Assembly: GCA_021817355.1 (NCBI GenBank)
Contig: JAKAVI010000392.1
Span: 1 to 9,838, forward strand
Reading direction: 5' to 3'
DNA from: Pseudomonadota bacterium
Lineage (GTDB): Bacteria; Pseudomonadota; Alphaproteobacteria; Micropepsales; Micropepsaceae
DNA: 9,838 nucleotides
The position numbers and the translations under genes were made by a program. Of this stretch, positions 1-6,695 are shown piece after piece. Under the pieces are notes generated by a model. The model searched no databases. It saw only the letters and a list, made by a program, of their open reading frames with translations, and was not told where the DNA came from. How positions within the stretch are numbered: position 1 is the stretch's first letter; every line of letters starts with the position of its first letter.

Positions 1-574
1 CCGATCTCTCATCCCCTTCCTCGGCCACCATGTCTTCCCGTTTCTGGCGTCCACGCTGGATCTGGTGCCCTTTTTGGGCGGACCGCCTGGCAGTGGCTAT
101 GGTCTTCTGACCGCGGGCATAGTCCTTGCCATGATGGTTGTCCCGCTCATCACAGCAACCTTGCGCGATGCGCTCGTTAGCCAGCCGGTCGCGCTCAAGG
201 AAGCCACGATCGCACTGGGGGCAACCCGCTTCGAGGCTATCCGCTACATCCTGCTGCCGCGCACCCGCGGCGTCCTCATAGGCGCCACCTTCCTCGCCCT
301 GGGTCGGGCCCTGGGCGAAACCATGGCCGTGCTCATGGTCAGTGGCAACGCCCTTAACTACCTACCGCAGAACATTTATTCGCCAATTTCGACGATGGCA
401 GCCTTCATCGTGTCGCAGCTCGACAGCGCATTGCAGGACCCCTCTGGACTTGCGGTAAAGTCGCTCGCGGAAATTGCTCTTGTGCTTTGCGTCATCTCTG
501 TCCTCGTCAACGCCGCGGCACGACTGATGCTCGCGACATGGGGACGAAGATTGTCGACAGTGGGAGGAGCCTAG
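1..574 (+). CDS. pstC: Phosphate ABC transporter permease PstC, C-terminal part (5' end outside window)
   Basis: PstC is one of the two inner-membrane permease subunits of the high-affinity phosphate importer PstSCAB. The open frame runs from base 2 with no stop, so the gene begins upstream of the window; the GTG at 65 is an internal codon. About 190 residues are visible. They include hydrophobic segments and the cytoplasmic EAA-type loop that contacts the ATPase (KEATIALGATRFEAIRYILLP, near nt 200-260), followed by the PstC-like stretch ALGRALGETMAVLMVSGN. The stop (572-574) lies 2 nt before the pstA start, with the pstA ribosome binding site inside the pstC end, so the two are co-transcribed and probably translationally coupled. 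Identity as PstC rather than PstA comes from its position before pstA and the GETMAVLMVSGN region. The missing N-terminal part and promoter cannot be judged here. Confidence 0.95.
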   Translation, partial: RSLIPFLGHHVFPFLASTLDLVPFLGGPPGSGYGLLTAGIVLAMMVVPLITATLRDALVSQPVALKEATIALGATRFEAIRYILLPRTRGVLIGATFLALGRALGETMAVLMVSGNALNYLPQNIYSPISTMAAFIVSQLDSALQDPSGLAVKSLAEIALVLCVISVLVNAAARLMLATWGRRLSTVGGA

Positions 575-576
575 CC

Positions 577-1461
577 ATGGCGACCGCGGCCTCAACTGCC
601 CAGGGCACAGGCAATAGGCCACCGCTCAAGATGCGCTGGACACGACGGATTTCAACAATATTGGGCTGGACTAGCTGTGGCCTTGCCCTTTTGACACTCT
701 CGGGCCTGATGGTCTGGATCCTGGAAATGGTATTCGTCCGGGGCTTTAGTGCGCTGACCCCAACCGTGCTGACCACCGTAACCCAGGGTCGTGGCGGCGG
801 ACTCCTAAATGCCATCGAAGGCACCGGGGTTCTGTCGCTCGGCGCCCTTCTTCTTGCGGTACCGTTCGGGATGGCGTCAGGAATTTATGTCGCTGAATAC
901 CACTACAGCCGCTGGGCCTCGGTCATCGGCTTTCTTGCCGACGTGCTGGTGGGCGTGCCCTCGATCGTGATGGGCTATTTTGGCTATGTCACCATGGTTG
1001 AGTGGCTTGGCTGGAACTTCTCGGTCGCCGCGGGCGCCATCGTCCTTGCCATCATCTGCCTGCCTTACATCTGCCGTACCACCGAAATGGCCCTGAAACA
1101 GGTGCCGGCGGAAATTCGCGAAGCCGCCTATGCGCTGGGCGCCAGCGACCGCCGCGTCATCCTGCGCATTTGTTTGCCCGCGGCACTGCCGGGGATCCTC
1201 ACAGGTGTCCTTCTTGCCCTCGCCATCTCGGTCGGTGAAACAGCCCCCCTGCTCTATACCGCAGGCTGGTCAAGCTTCATGTGGGACGGCCATCTCACCC
1301 ATTCCCCGGTTGGCTATCTCACCTATGCAATCTGGACGTTCATCAACGAGCCCTTTGCCTCGGCTAACGCACTGGCATATGCCGCAGCTCTGCTTGTCAC
1401 GGGGTTTGTACTTATCATCAACATCGTGGCGCGCTTTACCCTCAATCGCGCCAATATTTAA
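577..1461 (+). CDS. pstA: Phosphate ABC transporter permease PstA
   Basis: PstA forms the phosphate channel with PstC in the inner membrane; PstB powers it and PstS delivers phosphate. The protein has 294 residues, the usual length. After a short polar N-terminus there is a first membrane helix at about residues 28-52, then a binding-protein-dependent permease domain (about 80-285) with the EAA loop at about 177-205 (key part EAAYALGASDRRV) and the PstA-typical ISVGETAPLLYTAG at 217-230. The ATG at 577 is chosen because GGGAGGAG (562-569) sits 7 nt upstream; the frame stays open back to 487, but that start would overlap pstC by 88 nt without need. No pstB or phoU follows: after 163 bp comes a convergent transporter gene. 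The ATPase must therefore be encoded elsewhere if this system works. Confidence 0.95.
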   Translation: MATAASTAQGTGNRPPLKMRWTRRISTILGWTSCGLALLTLSGLMVWILEMVFVRGFSALTPTVLTTVTQGRGGGLLNAIEGTGVLSLGALLLAVPFGMASGIYVAEYHYSRWASVIGFLADVLVGVPSIVMGYFGYVTMVEWLGWNFSVAAGAIVLAIICLPYICRTTEMALKQVPAEIREAAYALGASDRRVILRICLPAALPGILTGVLLALAISVGETAPLLYTAGWSSFMWDGHLTHSPVGYLTYAIWTFINEPFASANALAYAAALLVTGFVLIINIVARFTLNRANI

Positions 1462-1624
1462 GACAGCAACATCCCGACCAGCGGCGGACTTTGCTGGTGC
1501 CTCATGCCACTGCCACAACCGCACACACCTGCCTCGCACCAGCGCACTTGCGGCCCTGAGAGGGGTGCACGCTCCGCGAAAACTCTGGCTGTGGTGAAAG
1601 ACGCCTCAGCGCCGCTCCTGGGCC

Positions 1625-2950
1625 TTACGCTGGCGCGCGCGGTGGTTTACGCGCGCTCAGTAGAAATGTGCTGACGAACGAGATCGCGCAGGCAGCCGCC
1701 ATGTAGAGGGCGATGGCGGTTGTCGTCCCGAAGTGCTCAAGCAAAGTGGCAGCAATGATCGGCGCAAATCCACCGCCCACCACGGCTCCCAACTGATAGC
1801 CAAGTGAGGCTCCGGAATAGCGGAGCTTGACGGGAAACAACTCGGCAAAGAGCGCCGCCTGCGGTCCGTACATCACGCTCAACAGAATAAGTTCGATGCC
1901 GATCGCGAGCGTAACCAGAACAGGCGAACCCGTATCCATCAACGGAAAGATGGCGAAGGCCCATATTCCCGCAAGCGCAGCACCCGTCATAAAGATGCCA
2001 ATGCGACCCCAGGCATCGGACAATCTGCCGGCAATCAGCAGCGCCGGTATCATCGCCAGACTGCCGATCATCACCGCTGAAATCATCACCAGTTTGGACA
2101 GATGCAGCGTCGCCGTGCCGTAGGCGATGGCATAGGTAATGGCGACATAGAAGCAGATGTTATTTGCAAGGAATGCTCCGCCTGCCAGCACGATTTGGCG
2201 CGGGTGGTCGAGGATCACCTCGAGGATCGGCGACCTGCGGCGTAGCGGAGCCACGACCGGTCTTGTCTCACCTTGAGACCTGCTGAATTCAACGGTTTCT
2301 TCGAGCTGGAACTGAATGTAGATCCCCAAACCGACGATCACCAGGCTGAATAGAAATGGCAGGCGCCAGCCCCAGCTGGCGAAGGCGCTGGGAAGAAGCC
2401 ACGCAGCGGCCAGATAATAGACCGCGTTCGCCAGCACGAGACCAACCGGAACACCGACCTGGGCAAAGCTGCCATAGTAGCCACGTCGGTTCGTCGGCCC
2501 GCTTTCAACCGCAATCAACACCGCGCCGCCCCATTGACCGCCAACTGCAAGTCCCTGCACTACGCGCAGCAGCACGAGCATCAGCGGAGCCAAATCGCCC
2601 AGCGCCTGATAGCCAGGCAGAAAGCCGATCAAGGTCGAGGCAATCCCCATGCTCAGCAGGGCAATGAAGAGAGCGGTCTTGCGTCCAAAGCGATCGCCAA
2701 TGTGACCGAAGAGGGCGCCCCCCACAGGGCGCGCCAGAAACCCGACCGCAAATGTACTGAACGCTGCAATCTGCGCGACGTAGGGACTCAGCGTATGGGG
2801 AAAAAACAGCTTCGGAAATACCAGCGCCGCGGCCGTGCCATATACAAAGAAGTCATACCACTCGATCGAGGCCCCCGCGGCCGCCGCAAGTGCGATCCCC
2901 GTCACGTGCCCGCCCGTCGGCTCTTTTGTCATGCGCGCTCTTCCCCCCAT
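1625..2950 (-). CDS. MFS transporter, metabolite:H+ symporter (MHS) type
   Basis: This is a 441-residue, 12-helix secondary transporter of the inner membrane. Family marks are ASIEWYDFFVYGTAA at about 27-41, characteristic of the MHS branch (shikimate, proline/betaine, alpha-ketoglutarate, citrate carriers), the loop 2-3 motif GHIGDRFGRK at 82-91, its second-half counterpart GRLSDAWGR at 308-316, and RVVQGLAVGGQWGGA at 129-143. These predict proton-coupled uptake of a small organic acid or zwitterion; the substrate cannot be read from the sequence. The start is undecided: ATG 2950 has AAGG 6 nt upstream, while ATG 2932 (product beginning MTKEPTGG) is preceded by GGGGGGAAGAG and would be equally good. 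The gene stands alone, convergent with pstA, with no metabolic gene beside it to suggest a substrate. Confidence 0.9.
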   Translation of the reverse strand: MGGRARMTKEPTGGHVTGIALAAAAGASIEWYDFFVYGTAAALVFPKLFFPHTLSPYVAQIAAFSTFAVGFLARPVGGALFGHIGDRFGRKTALFIALLSMGIASTLIGFLPGYQALGDLAPLMLVLLRVVQGLAVGGQWGGAVLIAVESGPTNRRGYYGSFAQVGVPVGLVLANAVYYLAAAWLLPSAFASWGWRLPFLFSLVIVGLGIYIQFQLEETVEFSRSQGETRPVVAPLRRRSPILEVILDHPRQIVLAGGAFLANNICFYVAITYAIAYGTATLHLSKLVMISAVMIGSLAMIPALLIAGRLSDAWGRIGIFMTGAALAGIWAFAIFPLMDTGSPVLVTLAIGIELILLSVMYGPQAALFAELFPVKLRYSGASLGYQLGAVVGGGFAPIIAATLLEHFGTTTAIALYMAAACAISFVSTFLLSARKPPRAPA

Positions 2951-3139
2951 GGCTGACCTTAAAATTTCCGGCGATCACCTGAACACGCGCCCTTGCGCCA
3001 GGCGGAAACATGTCCTTGCCGGCAGAGCGGGTAGGCGCGGGTCGCCGCCTTGCAGATCAGACAAACCGCCGCTGATGTTTCTGGTTCGGCGCAAACACTC
3101 CCCTGCCCCAGGCTGGTTCCCAGGATTTTCTTCATTCAT

Positions 3140-3167
3140 ACAATAGTGAACTTTTTGAAGGGCGCAA
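3140..3167 (-). promoter_or_regulatory. Possible promoter of the MFS transporter gene
   Basis: On the minus strand TTGCGC (3162-3167) and TATTGT (3140-3145) are separated by 16 nt, in the most AT-rich patch of this intergenic region. It would give a leader of roughly 180 nt before the MFS gene. The hexamers match the sigma-70 consensus only partly, so this is a weak call. Confidence 0.3.
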
Positions 3168-3191
3168 CACCCTGATGGGCACCCTGATGGG
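3168..3191. repeat. 12-bp tandem duplication
   Basis: CACCCTGATGGG occurs twice back to back (3168-3179 and 3180-3191) with no mismatch. It lies just upstream of the candidate MFS promoter on the minus strand. It could be a replication-slippage duplication or a doubled binding site; nothing in the sequence decides this. Confidence 0.85.
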
Positions 3192-3331
3192 CGCCGGTCA
3201 CAAGGCCCCCATCCTTGCCACGCGTCCTGGCCAGGCTAAGGGGAGCAAGAGCCCGCGCCGTCAAAGAGGGGATGAACTTACCTACGAAGGAATGGAAGGT
3301 GCACCGCGTCGGGGGTGAAGGCTTATGACCA

Positions 3332-3396
3332 AACGCAAACCAGCGACGTACGCTGCCGTACGTCGCTGCTGCGTTCGCCCCAAAGACGAGGGTCTT
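3332..3396 (-). terminator. Double stem-loop after rpsI, probable terminator of the rplM-rpsI operon
   Basis: Two hairpins follow the rpsI stop on the minus strand. The near one pairs AAGAC (3383-3387) with GTCTT (3392-3396) around a 4-nt loop. The far one is long: a perfect 12-bp stem (3341-3352 with 3357-3368, loop CTGC), extended after a small asymmetric bulge by six more pairs (3332-3337 with 3370-3375). On the minus strand each ends in a short T-rich stretch (GTCTTTGGGG; TTTGCGTTTGG) rather than a long T run. Position and strength point to transcription termination or mRNA 3'-end protection for the ribosomal operon. Confidence 0.7.
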
Positions 3397-3399
3397 CGC

Positions 3400-3897
3400 T
3401 CAGCGCTTGGAGAACTGGAAGCTGCGGCGGGCTTTGGGCCGGCCATACTTCTTGCGCTCGACCGTACGCGGGTCACGGGTAAGGAACCCGCCCGACTTTA
3501 GGGCAGCACGCAAGGCCGGCTCATACGCGACCAGCGCCTTGGAAATGCCATGGCGCACGGCACCGGCCTGACCAGAGAGACCGCCTCCCTTAACGCTCAC
3601 AATCACATCAAACTGGCCATCACGATTGGCCGCGATCAGAGGCTGGCGCAGGATCATCCGCAGCACCGGACGGGCAAAATAGAGCTTTTCTTCCTTGCCG
3701 TTTACAGTGATCACACCGCGCCCCGGCTTGATCCAGACGCGGGCGACCGCATCCTTGCGCTTTCCCGTGGCATAGGCGCGGCCGAGAGCGTCACGATTGG
3801 GGTGCGACGACTGAGCTTTTTCGGCAGGCGATTCCGGCGCTGGCGCCTTGATCAGCGTCGATTTCAGCTCGCTGAAGCTTTTCACTTCATCTGCCAT
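3400..3897 (-). CDS. rpsI: 30S ribosomal protein S9
   Basis: S9 is a small-subunit protein whose C-terminal tail reaches the P-site tRNA. The product has 165 residues, longer than the roughly 130 of E. coli S9 because of an N-terminal extension (residues 1-38, rich in A, S, P, E and K) of the kind common in Alphaproteobacteria. The conserved core starts at [13 protein letters not shown] (43-55), carries the S9 signature [19 protein letters not shown] (104-122), and ends in the basic tail [17 protein letters not shown]. The ATG at 3897 lies 2 nt after the rplM stop, and its ribosome binding site (AAGGTGG on the minus strand) is inside the last codons of rplM, so translation is likely coupled. 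argC, which I recall downstream of rpsI in some rhizobia, is absent here. Confidence 0.99.
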   Translation of the reverse strand: MADEVKSFSELKSTLIKAPAPESPAEKAQSSHPNRDALGRAYATGKRKDAVARVWIKPGRGVITVNGKEEKLYFARPVLRMILRQPLIAANRDGQFDVIVSVKGGGLSGQAGAVRHGISKALVAYEPALRAALKSGGFLTRDPRTVERKKYGRPKARRSFQFSKR

Positions 3898-3899
3898 GA

Positions 3900-4379
3900 T
3901 CAGGCCACCTTCGCTTTGCGATAGTTCGTGTTTTTTGGATTCATCGCTGCAATATCCACGGGCTCGGGCTTCTGGGCCTCGTGAGGATGCTCGGCGCCGG
4001 CATAGACGCGCAAATTGGCCATCTGCTTGCGACCCAAAGGCCCGCGCGGGATCATGCGCTCAACCGCCTTTTCGACGATGCGCTCAGGGAACTTGCCAGC
4101 CATGATGGCGCCAGCAGTACGCTCCTTGATGCCACCGATATAGCCGGTGTGATGATAGTAAACCTTGTTCTTCAGCTTATTGCCGGTCAGCAACACCTTG
4201 GCGGCATTGATGACGATGACATTGTCGCCACAATCCATATGCGGGGTGTAGCTGGGCTTGTGCTTGCCGCGCAGACGATTGGCAACAAGGCTCGCGAGCC
4301 GGCCAACGACGAGACCTTCGGCGTCGATGACGACCCACTTCTTCTCGATCTCGGACGGCTTGGCCGAGTAGGTTTTCAT
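3900..4379 (-). CDS. rplM: 50S ribosomal protein L13
   Basis: L13 is an early-assembly protein of the large ribosomal subunit. The product has 159 residues, slightly longer than the 142 of E. coli because of a C-terminal tail (about 140-159). Recognisable stretches are [18 protein letters not shown] (13-30), the core [17 protein letters not shown] (50-66), and the family signature at 108-128, which begins [13 protein letters not shown]. The frame is open back to 4529, but ATG 4379 is the start: the product then begins [10 protein letters not shown] as expected for the alphaproteobacterial protein, and GGAGAA lies 6 nt upstream. It is the first gene of a two-gene operon with rpsI, the standard pairing in bacteria, so L13 and S9 are made together. 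Confidence 0.99.
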   Translation of the reverse strand: MKTYSAKPSEIEKKWVVIDAEGLVVGRLASLVANRLRGKHKPSYTPHMDCGDNVIVINAAKVLLTGNKLKNKVYYHHTGYIGGIKERTAGAIMAGKFPERIVEKAVERMIPRGPLGRKQMANLRVYAGAEHPHEAQKPEPVDIAAMNPKNTNYRKAKVA

Positions 4380-4404
4380 GGCACTGTTCTCCGGTGAGAG
4401 CGGT

Positions 4405-4433
4405 GACTTAGCCGCGCGCCGTCTGTCCGTCAA
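4405..4433 (-). promoter_or_regulatory. Candidate promoter of rplM-rpsI
   Basis: Read on the minus strand, TTGACG (4428-4433), inside CCCTTGACGG, is followed after exactly 17 nt by TAAGTC (4405-4410). Alphaproteobacterial housekeeping promoters typically keep CTTGAC at -35 and tolerate a poor -10. Transcription would start near 4398, giving a leader of about 20 nt that includes the GGAGAA ribosome binding site. Confidence 0.5.
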
Positions 4434-4632
4434 GGGAAAAAGCCCGGAAACCCCCCTGAAAATGGCGCTTTTCCTGATGCGGTAATATAATACCACATTG
4501 CGAAACCAACCCTGCCAGGTGGCGGCCATTGGCGCACCTCACCCTGCCGCATCCTTGCTTCGGGGCTCGCGCATTGCCTGGATCTGGCAAAAGGCGCAAA
4601 AAGAACGGCATAGACTGTCTTCAACTCTGTCG

Positions 4633-4661
4633 TTGACCGGACCCGAACGTCTGTCAGATGC
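4633..4661 (+). promoter_or_regulatory. Weak promoter candidate for the crotonase/CoA-binding/GST operon
   Basis: TTGACC (4633-4638) is a good -35 element, but the sequence 17 nt downstream (AGATGC, 4656-4661; or CAGATG with 16 nt) is a poor -10. It lies about 60 nt upstream of the first start codon, a sensible distance. No operator can be recognised. Confidence 0.3.
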
Positions 4662-4722
4662 GGCTGGCGGCTTAGCATCTCCTGCCTGAGAGCACGTACG
4701 GCGTGAATAAGGAGTGACCGCG

Positions 4723-5517
4723 ATGTCATCACCCCCCCTCGTCCTTGGCGACCGCCATGGCGCCGTGCTGCGCCTCACCCTCAACCGGGCGGCGGCCCGA
4801 AATGCGCTAAGTCTGGAGCTCATGGAAGCGCTCAAGGCAGAGCTCAAGACCGCCGCACGGCAACGCGACCTTCATGTCATCGTGTTGGCCGCGGAGGGGC
4901 CCACGTTTTCCTCAGGTCATGATCTTAAAGAGATGGCCGCCAAGCGCAGCGATGCTGACATGGGGCGGGAGGCATACGCCCAGATCTTCCAGTGCTGCTC
5001 CCAACTCATGATGGCCATCGTCCGTCACCCCTTGCCGGTTATTGCAGAGGTTCAGGGCATCGCCACGGCGGCAGGCTGCCAGCTTGTTGCCAGCTGCGAT
5101 CTTGCCGTGGCCTCCACCGCGGCCCGCTTTGCCACTCCTGGAGTCAATATCGGCCTTTTCTGCTCAACCCCGATGGTCGCGCTCTCGCGCAACCTCTCGC
5201 GCAAGCACGCCATGGCGATGCTCCTGACCGCAGACATGGTTTCTGCCGAAGAGGCGCACGGCCTTGGCCTTGTCAACAAGGTGGTTCCCCCAGAGCTCCT
5301 CACCACTGAAACCATGACCCTCGCCGAACGGATTGCCGCCAAGCCCCGCGCCACGGTGCAAACCGGCAAGGAAGCCTTCTATCGCCAACTCGAACTGCCC
5401 CTCAGCGAAGCCTATGCCTATGCTGCCCAGGTCATGACCGAGAACATGCTTGCTGACGAAGCCCAGGAAGGCATCTGCGCCTTCCTCGAAAAGCGGCCAC
5501 CTAATTGGCCCGCATAG
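4723..5517 (+). CDS. Enoyl-CoA hydratase/isomerase (crotonase) family protein, ECHDC3-like, without the two catalytic glutamates
   Basis: The product has 264 residues and a single crotonase fold that would bind an acyl-CoA. The CoA/oxyanion-hole region is FSSGHDLKEM (62-71), and the second oxyanion-hole turn lies in EVQGIATAAGCQ (109-120). In rat mitochondrial enoyl-CoA hydratase the catalytic glutamates sit in GCEL and in FGQPE; here the aligned stretches read AAGCQLVASCD (Gln120) and FATPGVNIG (Gly140), so both are missing. The GLFCSTP stretch after it resembles the ECHDC3 branch. Hydration by the classic mechanism is therefore unlikely; another crotonase-fold reaction (isomerase, hydrolase, decarboxylase) or a non-catalytic role is possible. 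The ATG at 4723 is preferred over GTG 4714 because AAGGAG (4709-4714) lies 8 nt before it. It opens the four-gene run with the CoA-binding protein 48 nt downstream. Confidence 0.93.
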   Translation: MSSPPLVLGDRHGAVLRLTLNRAAARNALSLELMEALKAELKTAARQRDLHVIVLAAEGPTFSSGHDLKEMAAKRSDADMGREAYAQIFQCCSQLMMAIVRHPLPVIAEVQGIATAAGCQLVASCDLAVASTAARFATPGVNIGLFCSTPMVALSRNLSRKHAMAMLLTADMVSAEEAHGLGLVNKVVPPELLTTETMTLAERIAAKPRATVQTGKEAFYRQLELPLSEAYAYAAQVMTENMLADEAQEGICAFLEKRPPNWPA

Positions 5518-5565
5518 CACCCGCCGCGGACAGATCCATACACAGCTTTGCGATACGAGAAAGCG

Positions 5566-6081
5566 ATGCCGAACTATCCCGACAGCCTTATCAAATCGAT
5601 CCTACGCTCGACCAAGACCATTGCCATGGTCGGCGCCAGCGGAAATGAAATGCGTCCCTCCTACTTCGCGATGAAATATCTTCTCGACAAGGGCTTTCTC
5701 ATCGACCCCGTCAATCCCACACTCGCTGGCAAGGAAATTCTGGGTCGCAAGGTCTATGCCAACCTTGCCGAGGTGCCTGGCCCCATCGACATGGTCGACA
5801 TATTCCGCGGGGCCGATGCCGCGCCAGGCATCGTACGCGAGGCTATCGCCGAAAAGTCCCGACTCGCCATCAAGGTGATCTGGATGCAGCTCGGTGTTAA
5901 AAGCGAAGAAGCGGCTGAGCTTGCAGAGGCTGCTGGCCTTACCGTGATCATGGATCGCTGCCCCAAGATCGAGCACGGACGGTTTTCCGGCGAGATCGGC
6001 TGGATGGGCGTCAATCGCCGCGTCATCGATAACCGCAAGCCCGCACTGTTCGGCAAAGGCGGGAGTCTCACCCGCGGATGA
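5566..6081 (+). CDS. CoA-binding domain protein (single Rossmann domain, YccU type)
   Basis: A 171-residue protein made of one CoA-binding Rossmann domain like the N-terminal domain of succinyl-CoA synthetase alpha. The nucleotide-binding turn is AMVGASGNEMRPSY (20-33), followed by the DPVNP loop (48-52), VDIFR (77-81), VIWMQLG (104-110), and the family's MDRCPKIEH (129-137) near the end. It lacks ligase or grasp domains, so it is a stand-alone binder whose reaction is unknown in this family. The ATG at 5566 is chosen because GAG in CGAGAAAG lies 6 nt upstream; a TTG at 5548 could extend it by six residues. It lies 48 nt after the crotonase gene, and its stop overlaps the next gene's start in an ATGA, so all three are probably one transcript. 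Pairing with an acyl-CoA-fold protein suggests a shared link to CoA thioesters. Confidence 0.93.
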   Translation: MPNYPDSLIKSILRSTKTIAMVGASGNEMRPSYFAMKYLLDKGFLIDPVNPTLAGKEILGRKVYANLAEVPGPIDMVDIFRGADAAPGIVREAIAEKSRLAIKVIWMQLGVKSEEAAELAEAAGLTVIMDRCPKIEHGRFSGEIGWMGVNRRVIDNRKPALFGKGGSLTRG

Positions 6082-6680
6082 TATCGCGCCATGCCACGCC
6101 GATGACGATTTACGGTGATGCTATTTCGGGCAATTGCCTCAAGGTGAAATTTGTCGCGGACCTCCTCGGCATTGCCTATCGCTGGATAGAGACCAGCGTA
6201 CTCGAGCAAAAGACGCGTACCGCCGAATTTCTGGCCATCAACCCGGCAGGTCAGGTACCAGTGGTGCAGTTTGCTGATGGGCAGATACTTTCTCAGTCCA
6301 ACGCCATCATGCTTTATCTGGCCGACGGCTCAAGACTCATTCCTGCCGATCTGTTTGCACGCGCCCAAATGTTCCAGTGGCTGTTCTGGGAGCAGTACAG
6401 CCACGAGACGGCGATTGCCGTACTGCGATTCCGGACGGTCTTTCTGAAGATTCCCGAAAACAGGATCGATCCCTCCTTGCGGCCCCGCTGCAACGCTGTG
6501 CTTGACCTGATGGAAAACCATCTTGCGCAACGACACTATTTCGTGGGAGGGGCGCTCTCGCTTGCCGACATCGCGCTTCTTGCCTACACGCGATTTGCCC
6601 CGGAAGCCGGGTTGGCTCTGCCACAAAATGTTACCCACTGGATCAAGCGTGTTGAAGACGATCTAAAGCTCGCCCCCTGA
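6078..6680 (+). CDS. Glutathione S-transferase family protein, first of two
   Basis: The 200-residue product has the two-domain cytosolic GST layout. The N-terminal thioredoxin-like domain (about 9-84) starts TIYGDAISGNC with candidate active-site Ser17 near Asn19 and Cys20, carries the cis-proline in NPAGQVPVV (Pro61), and the gamma-glutamyl binding turn as QSN (73-75) where most GSTs have ES. The helical C-terminal domain (about 92-195) includes FVGGALSLADIALLAYT. GSTs conjugate or reduce substrates with glutathione in the cytoplasm; this one's substrate is unknown. The ATG at 6078 overlaps the preceding stop (ATGA), suggesting translational coupling; no close ribosome binding site is visible. 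Met9 (6102) gives the more typical GST N-terminus and is an equally possible start. The next gene starts 15 nt after the stop. Confidence 0.93.
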   Translation: MISRHATPMTIYGDAISGNCLKVKFVADLLGIAYRWIETSVLEQKTRTAEFLAINPAGQVPVVQFADGQILSQSNAIMLYLADGSRLIPADLFARAQMFQWLFWEQYSHETAIAVLRFRTVFLKIPENRIDPSLRPRCNAVLDLMENHLAQRHYFVGGALSLADIALLAYTRFAPEAGLALPQNVTHWIKRVEDDLKLAP

Positions 6681-6695
6681 CTGAAGGAGCCTCTC

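Larger units (their letters stand above)
2951..3399. other. Gene-free stretch between the MFS gene start and the rpsI end
   Basis: About 450 bases with no credible gene on either strand. Short open frames here lack ribosome binding sites and recognisable protein character. The interval contains, from left to right, the MFS 5' leader, a weak promoter candidate (3140-3167), an exact 12-bp tandem duplication (3168-3191), and the two stem-loops next to rpsI (3332-3396). The rest, about 3200-3330, shows nothing I can assign. Confidence 0.6.
4380..4722. other. Divergent intergenic region between rplM and the crotonase-family gene
   Basis: A 343-base promoter region feeding two divergent transcription units. 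It holds a good sigma-70-like promoter candidate for rplM (4405-4433), an AT-rich patch (4481-4492, with a TATATT on the minus strand) that could be a second upstream promoter, and a poorer candidate for the plus-strand operon (4633-4661). Short open frames on both strands have no ribosome binding site or protein character. I see no tRNA or riboswitch. Confidence 0.6.

Noticed and set aside
487..576. Extended pstA start at 487
   Set aside because: It would overlap pstC by 88 nt and add a non-conserved, arginine-rich N-terminus, whereas ATG 577 has a strong ribosome binding site.
1493..1543. Inverted repeat GCTGGTGC/GCACCAGC between pstA and the MFS gene as a bidirectional terminator
   Set aside because: The 8-bp arms are separated by 35 nt and no T run follows on either strand.
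2534..3146. Plus-strand open frames opposite and beyond the MFS gene start
   Set aside because: Mostly antisense to the transporter gene, with arginine- and proline-rich translations typical of shadow frames in GC-rich DNA.
4380..4722. Remnant of a PaaI-type thioesterase gene between rplM and the crotonase gene
   Set aside because: I considered it from recalled rhizobial gene order, but no frame shows hot-dog-fold motifs and the gap is too short for a full gene.
4430..4732. Minus-strand open frame of 100 codons upstream of rplM
   Set aside because: It covers the divergent promoter region, has low-complexity arginine-rich translation and no similarity to any family I know.
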